From NCBI RefSeq assembly GCF_003027925.1, contig NZ_PYPS01000029.1, positions 31,318 to 95,317 of the forward strand: a DNA stretch of 64,000 nucleotides, read 5' to 3'. Below the pieces are notes generated by a model. The model saw only the letters and a list, made by a program, of their open reading frames with translations, was not told where the DNA came from and made no database searches. Position numbers and translations under genes: made by a program. The first letter of the stretch is position 1; the number at the start of each line of letters is the position of its first letter. Source of the stretch: Micromonospora sp. RP3T (GTDB taxonomy: Bacteria; Actinomycetota; Actinomycetes; Mycobacteriales; Micromonosporaceae). Positions 49,810-58,670 of this stretch are shown piece after piece.

Positions 49810-51036
49810 TCAGCCTCCGATCGTCTCGGTCTCGGTGCCGCCGGCCCACTGGCTCAGCTTGAACACCACGAACTCCGCGGGCTTGACCACCGCGATGCCG
49901 ATGTGCGCCACCACCATCCCGGCGTCGCGCACGTCGGCCGGGTTGGTCTCCTCGTCGCACTTGACGAAGAACGCCTCCTCCGGCGTACGGCCGAGCAGCG
50001 CGCCGTCGCGCCACACCCGGGTCAGGAACGCGCCGATGTCGCGCCGGATCGAGCGCCACAGCGTGAAGTCGTTCGGCTCGAACACCATCCACCGGGTGCC
50101 GTTGGCGATGGCCTGCTCGATGGAGATGGCGAGTCGCCGTACGTTCAGGTAGCGCCACTCGCTGGCCTCGGCGGCGAGCGTCCGGGCGCCCCAGAGCCGG
50201 ATGCCCTCGCCGGCGAAGAACCGGATCACGTTGACGCCCTTGGGGTTGAGCACGTCGTGCTCCGGCCGGGTGACCCGGTACGCCAGGTCGACCGCGCCGC
50301 GTACCGGCTCGTTGGCCGGGGCCTTGTGCACGCCGCGCAACGCGTCGGTGCGGGCCCAGATGCCGGCGACGTGCCCGCTCGGCGGGGTCAGCACCAGGTC
50401 GCCGCCGAGCGGGTCGCGGACCCGGATCCAGGGGAAGTAGAAGGTGGCGAAGTCGGACTGCCGAGGCCGGTCGCCGCCGGTGCCGGGGGCGTCGTCGTCG
50501 CTGTCCTTCGGCGTACCCTCGGCGGGTTTGCCGGTGGTGGGCTTGCCGGGTGTGGCGACCCGGGTGAGCCGGGAGACGTCGGTGACCTCGGGCGGCGGGT
50601 CGCAGATCGCCACCATGGTGCGCAGCCGCTCGGCGGTGCTGATCAGCGCCTCGTGCGACACCGGGTCGTGGTAGCCGGGCGCGGCCAGGATGGCGATCTC
50701 GTCGATCGCCTCCAGCAGTTGCAGGCCGCCGCGCCGCCCACCGGTGCCGGTGAGTTGGCCGCCCTCGCCGACGTTGACCACCCAGCACCGGGTGCCGCCG
50801 TTGTCCAGGAAGCCGAAGACGGCCCGGGCCAGCGGGGTGCTCTCCAGGTGCTCGCCGTCGGCGTAGAGGCGCAGGAACTCGGTCCAGCTGTTGACCGCCA
50901 TCGGCCGGTCGACGTGGGCGGTGCGGTCCGGCGCGACCCCGACGAAGGCAGCCGTGCTGGTGCCGACCGGGCCGATGGGCCGGGCTCCGGAGGGCACCTC
51001 CTCGACGTAGATGCCGGGGGAGAAGTAGGTGGGCAT
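49810..51036 (-). CDS. Contractile tail sheath protein
   Basis: 408 residues from the ATG at 51036. The N-terminus reads MPTYFSPGIYVEEVPSGARP and the C-terminal part has RDIGAFLTRVWRDGALLG, EEAFFVKCDEETNPAD and GMVVAHIGIAVVKPAEFVVF, the core sheath signature. One sheath gene only is present. It contracts to drive the tube. Confidence 0.93.
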   Translation of the reverse strand: MPTYFSPGIYVEEVPSGARPIGPVGTSTAAFVGVAPDRTAHVDRPMAVNSWTEFLRLYADGEHLESTPLARAVFGFLDNGGTRCWVVNVGEGGQLTGTGGRRGGLQLLEAIDEIAILAAPGYHDPVSHEALISTAERLRTMVAICDPPPEVTDVSRLTRVATPGKPTTGKPAEGTPKDSDDDAPGTGGDRPRQSDFATFYFPWIRVRDPLGGDLVLTPPSGHVAGIWARTDALRGVHKAPANEPVRGAVDLAYRVTRPEHDVLNPKGVNVIRFFAGEGIRLWGARTLAAEASEWRYLNVRRLAISIEQAIANGTRWMVFEPNDFTLWRSIRRDIGAFLTRVWRDGALLGRTPEEAFFVKCDEETNPADVRDAGMVVAHIGIAVVKPAEFVVFKLSQWAGGTETETIGG

Positions 51037-51052
51037 CGGTCCTCCTCGGGAG

Positions 51053-51736
51053 TCAGTCGGGGGCGGGCACGACGATCAGGTCGTCGGCGGCCGGGTCGAA
51101 CTCGGCGGTGTGCACGCGCCCCCGACCGACCAGCCGGATCCGTACCGGACGGTCCGGGGCGTCGGGGTCGTGCGGCACGCCGACCAGCCGGAACCGGCCG
51201 GCGGCGTCGGTCTCGGTGGCCTGCGCGGTGCCGACCAGTTCCACCCGCATCGCGGCGAGCGGCTGGTCCTGCGGCCCGACCACCCGGCCGTCGAGCGTGC
51301 GCATGCCGAGCTGCCGCAGCCGCAGCGGCTGGCGCACCGGCGGCGCGGTCGGCGCCGGCCGGTCGATCCGGGCCGGCACGTCGAGCAGCAGCGCCGGCCG
51401 GGGTGGCACGCCGAACGCCCGCCACAGCGCCGGGTCGCCGGCGGCCAGCACCAGCTCCGCCCGGCCGCCCCCGCTGGTGGCGGCGGCGAGCACCCGGTCC
51501 AGCGCCGGCACCGCCGCCGGCCCGCCGCTGCTGACCAGCAGCCGGACCACGAAGCGGTACGGCTCGCGCGTCGCGCCGCCGGCCGCGGTCTGCCGGACCG
51601 GCCGCAGCTCCAGCGGCCAGACCGTGAGCCCGCCGGCCGGGTCGTCGCGGGGCGGGCCGACCGGGACGGTTTCACCCGCCGCCCCGGTCAGCCAGGTCGC
51701 GACGTCCGCGACGGCCGCCTCGATGGCGCCGGTCAT
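51053..51736 (-). CDS. DUF4255-type cap protein with added beta-domain
   Basis: 227 residues from the ATG at 51736. The front MTGAIEAAVADVATWLTG and LRPVRQTAAGGATREPYRF follow the DUF4255/tail-terminator layout that caps CIS tubes. The C-terminal part (about 150-227) is a carboxypeptidase-regulatory-like strand domain (DAAGRFRLVGVPHDPDA). Its start overlaps the previous stop (ATGA). Confidence 0.75.
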   Translation of the reverse strand: MTGAIEAAVADVATWLTGAAGETVPVGPPRDDPAGGLTVWPLELRPVRQTAAGGATREPYRFVVRLLVSSGGPAAVPALDRVLAAATSGGGRAELVLAAGDPALWRAFGVPPRPALLLDVPARIDRPAPTAPPVRQPLRLRQLGMRTLDGRVVGPQDQPLAAMRVELVGTAQATETDAAGRFRLVGVPHDPDAPDRPVRIRLVGRGRVHTAEFDPAADDLIVVPAPD

Positions 51737-52341
51737 CGCGGCGGCGTCCCCTGGATCCGGTACGCGATGGCCTCGTTCCAGACGTGCGGGTAGACGCCGA
51801 TCTCGAAGTAGCGGGTGAACCTGTTGATCGGCGCGTTGGTGTGGTCGTGCCAGAGCAGCCACACCGGGGCGACGGTGAACAGCACGTAGTTGAGCGCGAC
51901 CAGCGGCAGGTAGAGCGGGCCGAGCAGCCGGGCCTGGAACACGTGCACGTCCTCGTGCCGTTGGATGCCGGGGCTGGACCCGGCGCAGACCGTGCCGATG
52001 GTGGTGGCGTACCGGGGCGAGACGCCCTCGACCAGGTTGACCCGGCCGCTGCCGGCCGAGGCGACCCGGTCGAGCTGGTGGCCGACGACCAGGTGCAGGG
52101 CCAGGTAGAGCGCGCCGGCGAACGTGTTGAGCAGGCTCCACGTGTGGTCGACCACGAAGCGGAGGATGCCCTTCGCGTCGGCGCCGTAGGTGCCGGCCGA
52201 GGCGGTCGCCCAGCCGAACGGCGCGCCGACGAGCAGCCCGACGACGGCGCCGACCAGCAGGCCGACGGTGCCGGCGGCGGCCTGCCCGAGCACCGCGCCG
52301 AAGACGATCTGTGCGGCGGCGCTGAGAATGCCGAAGACCAT
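51733..52341 (-). CDS. Membrane protein with HEXXH motif in the eCIS cluster
   Basis: 202 residues from the ATG at 52341. Hydrophobic parts: residues about 7-45 (Gly/Ala-rich), and 145-165 (LALNYVLFTVAPVWLLWH region). Between them the sequence RHEDVHVFQARLLGPLYLPL contains HEXXH (His129-His133), the zinc motif of metallopeptidases, and a downstream Glu is available in YPHVWNEAIAYRIQ. Active-site status is inferred. It could process a membrane or cell-wall partner, or be a structural relic. Its end overlaps DUF4255 by 4 bp. Confidence 0.65.
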   Translation of the reverse strand: MVFGILSAAAQIVFGAVLGQAAAGTVGLLVGAVVGLLVGAPFGWATASAGTYGADAKGILRFVVDHTWSLLNTFAGALYLALHLVVGHQLDRVASAGSGRVNLVEGVSPRYATTIGTVCAGSSPGIQRHEDVHVFQARLLGPLYLPLVALNYVLFTVAPVWLLWHDHTNAPINRFTRYFEIGVYPHVWNEAIAYRIQGTPPR

Positions 52342-52355
52342 GGCGGGCACCTCCC

Positions 52356-52700
52356 TCAGACCCAGGAGCGGACGAAGCGGGGCTCGTGCCCCTGGGCGAG
52401 CTGGGTCGGCGACGCCTGCGTCGCCTGCCGGTTGCCCGGGGGCAACTGGTTGATGCCGAGCGCGGCGGAGAAGATGACCAGGCCGTTGAAGAACGCGATG
52501 ATCCACTTCTCCGGACCGGCGTCGTCGGCGAACGCGGCGGTCAGGTACGACAGCAGGAGCGCGACGCCCAGCGCGATCCACTTGCGCGCCTTGTCGCCGC
52601 TCGGCCCGATCAGGCCGCCGATGACGTTGGTGGCGAGCAGGGTGGCGGCGCTGGCGCCGGTCAGGCTGCCCAGGGCGGCCCAGGTGAAGAGATCGTTCAC
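52356..52700 (-). CDS. Small membrane protein upstream of the eCIS genes
   Basis: 114 residues from the GTG at 52700, with AAGGGGGA upstream. Three hydrophobic segments (LFTWAALGSLTGASAATLLATN; WIALGVALLLSYLTAAF; WIIAFFNGLVIFSAALGI) and a polar Gln-rich tail. It lies 14 bp before the HEXXH membrane gene. Holin-like size and topology make a release role possible, but no family is recognised. Confidence 0.65.
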   Translation of the reverse strand: MNDLFTWAALGSLTGASAATLLATNVIGGLIGPSGDKARKWIALGVALLLSYLTAAFADDAGPEKWIIAFFNGLVIFSAALGINQLPPGNRQATQASPTQLAQGHEPRFVRSWV

Positions 52701-52892
52701 GGCGATCCCCCTTTTCGACGGTGCGGTGGTGCGGTCGGGGTTCGGTGGTGCGGCGGCCCGAGGACGGCGTCCACGGGTGGCGCCCGGTGCGCGGTGGGGG
52801 ACCGGCGGGTCGCCGCCGGTGCGGCGGGAAAGCTGTGGCCGGGGCGTCAAGGGCGGGTGCGGCCGGTGGGACTCGGTTGGGGCCGGTGGAAC

Positions 52893-53720
52893 TCAGGTCG
52901 GCGGGTCGGCCGGGGGCGTCGGCGTGGCCCGGTCGGTCGACGCGGTCGGTGCGGTGGGCGCGAGGGCCGTCGGGGACGCGGGCGGCGCCCCGGCCGCCGG
53001 GCCGCCCCGGGAGCGGCGCCGCAGCAGGACGACCACCACCACCGCGGCGACCACCAGCAGCCCGACCACTCCGCCGACGATCGGCAGCCAGGGGAGGGAG
53101 CCGCTCCCGGTCACGGCGGCGACCGCGCTGGCGGAGGGCGTCGGTGGCGCCTCGGCGACGGCCCGCAACTCGGCCGGCTTGGGCTGGTTGGCGACGACCT
53201 GCCAGCTCACCGAGCGCCCGTTGACCGTCCCGTTGCTGTCGAGCACCCGGCCGGGGAACGTCACGGAGATCTCGAACGCCATCAGGGTCATGAACGCCTG
53301 CTGATTCCGGGGATCTTGTTCGGCCACCTTTCCGCCGTATTTCTTCGGGTCCAGCGGAAGGGAGAAGCGATAGAGGTCGCCATCCCGGACAAGATTCACA
53401 CTTTCGCTGGTGAATTGCGCCAGCGGTGTTTTTCGGTAGGCGATCTGAATGCCGTAGGAGGTGGCGTCCTCGTACCGGCTCTCGGTGCCGGCGGGGAGCG
53501 TGGGAATGTTCTGCCGGAGCTCGGCGAAGGCCGCCGCGACGTCCGGGTTGCGCTGCTTGAGCACGGACTTCTGGGCGGTCAGCAGGAGCTGGCCGGAGAC
53601 CGTGTCGTCGGTGTTCACGGTCAGCCCGAGGTTGAGCTGCATGCAGCCGCTCAGCGTCGCCACAAGGGCGAGACACACCGCGAGGCGGAATGCCCGGCTG
53701 CGGCGGAGTCTCGTATTCAT
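52893..53720 (-). CDS. LppM-like lipoprotein
   Basis: 275 residues from the ATG at 53720. The lipobox is LSGCMQ (lipidated Cys26) followed by LNLGLTVNTDDTVSGQLLLTA, the start typical of the LppM/DUF3153 family. A strand-rich domain runs to about residue 190, then a membrane anchor (about 210-233) and an Ala/Pro tail. The mycobacterial member affects phagosome interaction; here the role is not known. It is outside the eCIS operon but on the same strand. Confidence 0.75.
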   Translation of the reverse strand: MNTRLRRSRAFRLAVCLALVATLSGCMQLNLGLTVNTDDTVSGQLLLTAQKSVLKQRNPDVAAAFAELRQNIPTLPAGTESRYEDATSYGIQIAYRKTPLAQFTSESVNLVRDGDLYRFSLPLDPKKYGGKVAEQDPRNQQAFMTLMAFEISVTFPGRVLDSNGTVNGRSVSWQVVANQPKPAELRAVAEAPPTPSASAVAAVTGSGSLPWLPIVGGVVGLLVVAAVVVVVLLRRRSRGGPAAGAPPASPTALAPTAPTASTDRATPTPPADPPT

Positions 53721-53851
53721 GGTCCCAGTGTGCGCGGTCGCGCCGGGGCCGGCAGTCAGCGATCAGCCGCCGCTTTGTCGCCGATCTTACCGGCCGCCTC
53801 TCCCATTCGGACGACCCCGGGAACGGACGCGATCGATATCCTGAAAGGTTG

Positions 53852-54349
53852 TCACCCGGCCTTTCCCGGCGCCGGCTCCGCCGACGTGACCCGGAAGACC
53901 GGAATGCCGGCGGCCACCCGCGCGAAGTCGGCGAGCGGGGCGTGCCGGTCCACCGGCACGTGCGGGCGCGCCCCGGGCGCGAGCGCGAGGTGGCGACGCA
54001 GGATCGGCGGCCGGTCCGCCACGGCCACCTCGACCAGCCGGACCGGCTCCCGGCCGCTGTGCCGCAGCACCGCCCGCCCGCCGGCGGCCCGGACGTTGGC
54101 CACCCAGTTGACCCGGTCGCCGAGCATCGACACCAGGTACCGCTCGCCGTCGTGGTCCGCGACCACCAGCGGCACGGCGACGATCCGGCCGGTGCGCCGG
54201 CCGGGCACCTCCAGCGTCACCCAGTTCCGCGGGCCGAGCCCGGCGGCGTGCTGCCGGGCGGCGAGCCCGTTCAACACCCGGGCGAGCCGGTTCGGCCGGC
54301 CCTCCCGGTACATCCACCTCACCTGCCGTCGCCACAGTCCCGTACGCAT
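53852..54349 (-). CDS. Deazaflavin (F420)-dependent nitroreductase-family protein
   Basis: 165 residues from the ATG at 54349, with GGAGGGGA upstream. Family segments: NRLARVLNGLAARQHAAG, WVTLEVPGRRTGRIVAVPLV, GERYLVSMLGDRVNWVANVRAAGGRAVLR and RPHVPVDRHAPLADFARVA. The split-barrel fold binds F420 and usually reduces quinones or nitro compounds in the cytosol. Substrate unknown. Confidence 0.85.
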   Translation of the reverse strand: MRTGLWRRQVRWMYREGRPNRLARVLNGLAARQHAAGLGPRNWVTLEVPGRRTGRIVAVPLVVADHDGERYLVSMLGDRVNWVANVRAAGGRAVLRHSGREPVRLVEVAVADRPPILRRHLALAPGARPHVPVDRHAPLADFARVAAGIPVFRVTSAEPAPGKAG

Positions 54350-54573
54350 GAGCTGTCCCCTCCCTCTCCGTCCCTGCCTCTCCGTCCATCTCCATTGAGG
54401 ACCGCCCCGGACGGCGGCGACCAGGGCCGATCGGCACCCGACGCGCGTCGATCTTGCGGTTGCTGCCCCGACGAAGCGGGTGAATGACCCGAGACGCGGG
54501 CCGGAACTGCAAGATCGCGCGCGGGGTGCGGGCCGGTCCCGCAGGATAGGGCCGGGTGGAACGGGAGGCGGGG
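54350..54573. other. Intergenic stretch with palindromic element E
   Basis: About 220 bp between two divergent genes; it holds element E at 54442-54523 and no gene. Confidence 0.6.
54442..54523. repeat. Palindromic intergenic element E (GATC-type)
   Basis: The arms CGATCTTGC (54449-54457) and GCAAGATCG (54509-54517) pair exactly; a further six pairs form outside them with one bulged T. Confidence 0.75.
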
Positions 54574-55722
54574 ATGAGCGGGGTACGCGAGGGCCGGCGG
54601 CGGGTCGGCCCGGCGGTACGGGCGGCGGCCGGGCGGCTGCGGCGGGGCTGGCTGCCGGTGGTCGAGGCGACGCTCGCCGCCACCGTCGCCTGGATGCTCG
54701 CCACCCGGCTGGTCGGGCACCCGCAGCCGTTCTTCGCGCCCGCCGCGGCGCTGATCGTGCTCGGTCAGGCGCGGGGCCAGCGGATCCGCCGGGCGGTGGA
54801 GGTGGTGCTCGGCGTGGCCGCCGGCGTGCTCGTGGCCGACCTGGTGGTCCAGGCGCTGGGCCCGCGCACCACCTGGACCGTGTTCACCGTCATCCTGCTC
54901 ACCGTCGCGCTGGCGGTGGCGGTCGGCGCCAGCTCGGTCACCGTGGTGCAGGCCGCGGTCTCCGCGCTCTACCTGGTGGTGGTCTCGCCCCCGACCGAGT
55001 CGCTGGTCCCGTTCCGGTTCGTCGACGCGCTGATCGGCGGCGCGGTGGCGGTGGTAGCCAGTCAGCTCGTCGACGCCCGCCGGCCGCTCGCCCCGCTGGT
55101 GGCCGAGTTCCGGCACACGTTCACGGAGCTGGCCGGCGTGCTCGACGAGGTCGCCGACGCGCTCGACCACGCCGACGACGAGGCCGCCCTGGCCGCGCTG
55201 GACCGGGCCCGGCACGTCGACGCCGGGGTGGAGCGGCTGCGGGACGCGGTCCAGGCCGCCGGCGAGGCGCTCCGGCTCAACGTCCGGCGTCGCCGGCACC
55301 TCGGCCGGCTGCGCTCCGTGACCGGTTCGATCCGGCAGATCGACTACGCGGTGCGCAACGTGCGGGTGCTGGCCCGGGCCGCGGTCACTGTCACCCGCGG
55401 CGACGCGCCCGTCCCGACCGACCTGGGCGCCGCCGTACGCACGCTGGCCGACGCCGTCCGGGCGGCCGGCGACGCGCTCGCCGCCGACCTCAACGGGCAG
55501 GAGGAGACCGCCGACGGGCACGCCGCCCGGGCGGACGCGGCGGCGCTGGCGGCGGTACGGTCGGTCGGCCGCCTCTTCGCCGCCGGCCCGACGCTGCCGC
55601 TCGCACTGGTCATCGGGCCGGTCCGGGCCACCGCCATCGACCTGCTGCGCGGCGTGGGCGTGGACGACGACGCGACGGTGCTCAGCCGGGTCGACGCGGC
55701 GGTCACCGGGCCGGGGCGCTGA
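54574..55722 (+). CDS. FUSC-family membrane transporter
   Basis: 382 residues from the ATG at 54574, with GGGAGG upstream; a GTG at 54556 is also possible. About six membrane helices lie in the first 180 residues (VVEATLAATVAWMLATRLVG; FFAPAAALIVLGQARGQRI; ALYLVVVSPPTESL), followed by a long helical cytosolic part (about 190-320). This is the aromatic acid exporter/FUSC layout. A 5' palindromic element precedes it. Substrate unknown. Confidence 0.82.
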   Translation: MSGVREGRRRVGPAVRAAAGRLRRGWLPVVEATLAATVAWMLATRLVGHPQPFFAPAAALIVLGQARGQRIRRAVEVVLGVAAGVLVADLVVQALGPRTTWTVFTVILLTVALAVAVGASSVTVVQAAVSALYLVVVSPPTESLVPFRFVDALIGGAVAVVASQLVDARRPLAPLVAEFRHTFTELAGVLDEVADALDHADDEAALAALDRARHVDAGVERLRDAVQAAGEALRLNVRRRRHLGRLRSVTGSIRQIDYAVRNVRVLARAAVTVTRGDAPVPTDLGAAVRTLADAVRAAGDALAADLNGQEETADGHAARADAAALAAVRSVGRLFAAGPTLPLALVIGPVRATAIDLLRGVGVDDDATVLSRVDAAVTGPGR

Positions 55723-55780
55723 GGGCGCCGCCGGCGGCGGGTGGCCCGGAACAGCGGGACAGGCCGCTGACCGTCGCCGC

Positions 55781-56770
55781 TCAGGCGCTCTCCCGGGTCA
55801 CCAGCGTGGACGCGAAAGCGGTGCTCGGCGCGACCGGCGCCCTGGTCAGCACGGCGGTGGCCGCGGCGGTGGCGATCCGGTCGACCGGATGGGTCGCGGT
55901 GGTCAGCGCCGGACTGCTCATCGCCGCGTACGGCAGGTCGTCGAAACCGCCGACCGCCACGTCGTGCGGCACCCCCAACCCGTGCCCGCGCAACGCGGCG
56001 ATCACCCCGAACGCGGTGGCGTCGCTGGCCGCGAAGACCGCGTCCAGGTCCGGCCAGCGGCGCAGCGCCGCCAGCGCCGCCGCGCCGCCCCGCGCCGCGG
56101 TGAAGTCGCCGGTCACCAGCCGCTCCGGCGACCCCGCCTCCCGCATCAGCTCCCGGTACGTGGTCACCGACCGCTCCGCGCAGGTCAACCAGCGTGGGCC
56201 GGTCACCATGGCGATGCGGCGGCGGCCGGTGGCGTACAGGTGGCGCAGCACCGCGCCGGCGCCGGCCGCGTTGTCCACGTCGAACGACGGCACGGTCGCC
56301 GAGCCCTGGCCGATCGAGACGACCCGGCCGCGCAGCCGGCTCGGCACCGCGTCCAGCGCCGCCCGCGTGGTGTTGACCAGGATCACCCCGCAGACGCCCC
56401 GGTCGGCGCCGAGCCGGCCCAGGCCGGACGGGTCGTCGAGCGGCAGCCACTCCAGCGCCACCCCGATCCCGTGCGGCGCGCACACCCGCGACGCGGCGCT
56501 CACCACCCGGTGCACGTACGGGTCGTCGAAGACCGCGTCGGTCCGGCCCACCACGGCCACCACCAGTCGGACGCCGGCGCCGCGCACCAGCGCCCGGGCG
56601 GTGACGTCCGGCACGTAGCCGAGGTGGTCGGCGGCGGCGCCCACCCGGGCCCGCGCCTGCGCCGAGGCGAACCCGTAGCCACCGAGCACCCGCGAGGCGG
56701 TGGCCCGGGACACCCCGGCGGCGCGGGCCACGTCGTCGAGCGTGGCGGGTCGTGCGGTCGGCGTACCCAT
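55781..56770 (-). CDS. LacI-family transcriptional regulator
   Basis: 329 residues from the ATG at 56770. The helix-turn-helix is TLDDVARAAGVSRATASRVLG, then YVPDVTARALVRG and a sugar-binding-type ligand domain (DAVFAASDATAFGVIAALRG; VAVGGFDDLPYAAMSSPALT). It faces the MFS gene across 117 bp with two GAGCGCT-like sites, so it probably represses the transporter and itself. The ligand is unknown. Confidence 0.9.
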   Translation of the reverse strand: MGTPTARPATLDDVARAAGVSRATASRVLGGYGFASAQARARVGAAADHLGYVPDVTARALVRGAGVRLVVAVVGRTDAVFDDPYVHRVVSAASRVCAPHGIGVALEWLPLDDPSGLGRLGADRGVCGVILVNTTRAALDAVPSRLRGRVVSIGQGSATVPSFDVDNAAGAGAVLRHLYATGRRRIAMVTGPRWLTCAERSVTTYRELMREAGSPERLVTGDFTAARGGAAALAALRRWPDLDAVFAASDATAFGVIAALRGHGLGVPHDVAVGGFDDLPYAAMSSPALTTATHPVDRIATAAATAVLTRAPVAPSTAFASTLVTRESA

Positions 56771-56780
56771 GTGCGCATCA

Positions 56781-56800
56781 TGCCCGGTCCGGACCGGGCA
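56781..56800. promoter_or_regulatory. 20-bp perfect palindrome
   Basis: TGCCCGGTCCGGACCGGGCA is fully self-complementary, 10 bp upstream of the LacI start codon. It has no loop, so it is a candidate operator rather than a terminator. Confidence 0.6.
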
Positions 56801-56810
56801 CGGTAAGGGG

Positions 56811-56838
56811 TGGGAGCGCTTGTGGTGGTAGCGCTCTC
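56811..56838. promoter_or_regulatory. Tandem LacI-like operator sites
   Basis: TGGGAGCGCTTG (56811-56822) and GGTAGCGCTCTC (56827-56838) share the AGCGCT core, with core centres 15 bp apart. They sit between the LacI and MFS genes. Confidence 0.5.
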
Positions 56839-56887
56839 AGGTGTGCGATGGTCGTCGGGAACCATTCGGGGAAGGGACTACCGCACC

Positions 56888-58123
56888 GTGAGCAACGCCC
56901 TCGACGCGCCGGCCGCGTCACGGCCACCGGCCGCCCGGCCGGTGCTGGCCGCCCGTAACGGCGTCGCCGTCGTCTTCGCCCTCAACGGGCTCGCGATGGC
57001 CAGCTGGTTCTCCCGGGTGCCGGCGGTCCGGGAGGCGCTCGGCCTCAGCCCGAGCCGGCTCGGCCTGCTGCTGCTCTGCATGTCGGTGGGCGCGCTGCTG
57101 GCCATGCCCGCCGCCGGTCTGGTCACCCAGCGGATCGGTCCGGCCCGCACGGTGGTCGTGGCGACCGTGCTGGTCGCGCTCGGCATGACGGTGGCCGGTC
57201 TCGCCACCGGCCTGGCCGGCTGGGCGGTCGGCGTCGGGCTCGGGATCGCCGCGTTCGGCTTTGGCTCCGGCCTGTGCGACGTGGCGATGAACGTCGAGGG
57301 CGCGGTCGTGGAGAGGCGGCTCGGCCGGACGATCATGCCCCGCTTTCACGCCGCCTGGAGTCTCGGCTCGGTGGCCGGGGCCGGGCTCGGCGCGGGGGCG
57401 GCCCGGCTCGACGTGCCGATCGAGGTGCACCTGCCGGTCCTGGCGGTGCTGATCCTGACCGGCACGCTGCTCGGGGCGCGGGCGTTCCTGTCTGCGCCGG
57501 CCGAGTCGACGGGCGCGGGCGAGCCGGCGGCCCGGCGGCGGGCGCTGCTGACCGCCTGGCGGGAGCCGCGCACCCTGCTGGTCGGCCTGCTGGTGCTGGT
57601 CATGGCGTTCACCGAGGGCAGCGCCAACGACTGGCTGGCGGTGGCGTTCGTCGACGGGTACGGCGTGGACGAGGCGGTCGGCGCCGCGGTGTTCGGCGTG
57701 TTCGTGGTCGGTATGACGCTGGGCCGGACCGTCGGCACGATCGCCATCGACCGCTGGGGACGGGTGCCGGTGCTGTTCGGCACCATCGGGCTCGCCGCCG
57801 TCGGCGCCGCCCTGGCCGTGCTGGCCGGCTCCGGCCCGCTGGCCGTGGTCGGGGTGGCGTTGTGGGGGATCGGCGCGTCGCTCGGCTTCCCGGTCGGGAT
57901 GAGCGCCGCCGCCGACGACGAGGAGAAGGCCCCGGCCCGGGTCAGCGTGGTCGCGGTGATCGGCTACACCGCGTTCCTCGCCGGGCCGCCGCTGCTCGGC
58001 TTCCTCGGCGACCACCTCGGCGTGCTGAACGCGCTCGGCCTGGTGCCGCTGCTCCTGCTGCCCACGCTGGCACTGGTGCCGGTGCTGCGCGCGCCGGCCG
58101 GAGCGGACCGGCCGGCCCGCTGA
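56888..58123 (+). CDS. MFS transporter (YbjJ-like)
   Basis: 411 residues from the GTG at 56888, with GGAAGGGA upstream; an in-frame GTG at 56810 sits within the operator region. Twelve membrane segments are visible, with the loop GLCDVAMNVEGAVVERRLGR and MPRFHAAWSLGSVAGAGLGAG typical of this subgroup. It likely exports or imports a small sugar-like or drug-like compound. Divergent LacI regulator. Confidence 0.87.
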   Translation: MSNALDAPAASRPPAARPVLAARNGVAVVFALNGLAMASWFSRVPAVREALGLSPSRLGLLLLCMSVGALLAMPAAGLVTQRIGPARTVVVATVLVALGMTVAGLATGLAGWAVGVGLGIAAFGFGSGLCDVAMNVEGAVVERRLGRTIMPRFHAAWSLGSVAGAGLGAGAARLDVPIEVHLPVLAVLILTGTLLGARAFLSAPAESTGAGEPAARRRALLTAWREPRTLLVGLLVLVMAFTEGSANDWLAVAFVDGYGVDEAVGAAVFGVFVVGMTLGRTVGTIAIDRWGRVPVLFGTIGLAAVGAALAVLAGSGPLAVVGVALWGIGASLGFPVGMSAAADDEEKAPARVSVVAVIGYTAFLAGPPLLGFLGDHLGVLNALGLVPLLLLPTLALVPVLRAPAGADRPAR

Positions 58124-58211
58124 GCGGCTCAGCCGACTCCCACGGCGCTCCCAGGCCCCTGCCAGGCGGGCGTGCTGCACTGGACTCCGACGCCGAGGAG
58201 AGGAGGCGGGC

Positions 58212-58544
58212 ATGGGCTGGTTCAGCCGACGGGCCGCCGAGCCGACAACGCCGACGAAGCTCGACCGCGAGGCGAACCGGGAGGATCTGGCGCAGCTGGA
58301 GGCGTTCGTGACCAGCCGGCACGGGGTCGAGTTCTATCTGGAACCGGAGACCACCGCCACCGACACCACGGTGGTCGCCATCGCCCACGACGGGGAGTGG
58401 ATCCGCCGCCGCACCGGCTCGCCCCGGGTCGCCGGCAAGATCGCCCAACGGCACGCGGTGCCGCTCTACGAGGCGGCCCGCACCGGCTACCCGGAGCGGA
58501 TGCGAGCCTGGAACCGGGCGCACCCGGAACGCCACGCACGCTGA
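58212..58544 (+). CDS. Small conserved hypothetical protein
   Basis: 110 residues with a strong ribosome site (GAGGAGAGGAGG). Sequence: MGWFSRRAAEP, then DLAQLEAFVTSRHGVEFYLEP and the strand-rich VVAIAHDGEWIRRRTGSPRVAGKIAQRH. It resembles short actinobacterial cytosolic proteins of unknown function. Followed by a terminator hairpin. Confidence 0.7.
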   Translation: MGWFSRRAAEPTTPTKLDREANREDLAQLEAFVTSRHGVEFYLEPETTATDTTVVAIAHDGEWIRRRTGSPRVAGKIAQRHAVPLYEAARTGYPERMRAWNRAHPERHAR

Positions 58545-58547
58545 CCT

Positions 58548-58592
58548 GCGCACCGGCCCAGGCGGGAGGGGTCCACGCCAGGGCCGGTGCGC
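58548..58592. terminator. 12-bp perfect stem-loop between convergent genes
   Basis: GCGCACCGGCCC (58548-58559) pairs with GGGCCGGTGCGC (58581-58592) around 21 nt, 3 nt past the stop of the small protein gene and 78 bp from the convergent MBL gene stop. Confidence 0.65.
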
Positions 58593-58670
58593 TCCGGTCC
58601 GGTCCGCGTCGGACGGGTCCAGGCCGGTCCGCGCCGGGTCATCGCGGTCGCCGGGTGTGCCGGCGGCCGT

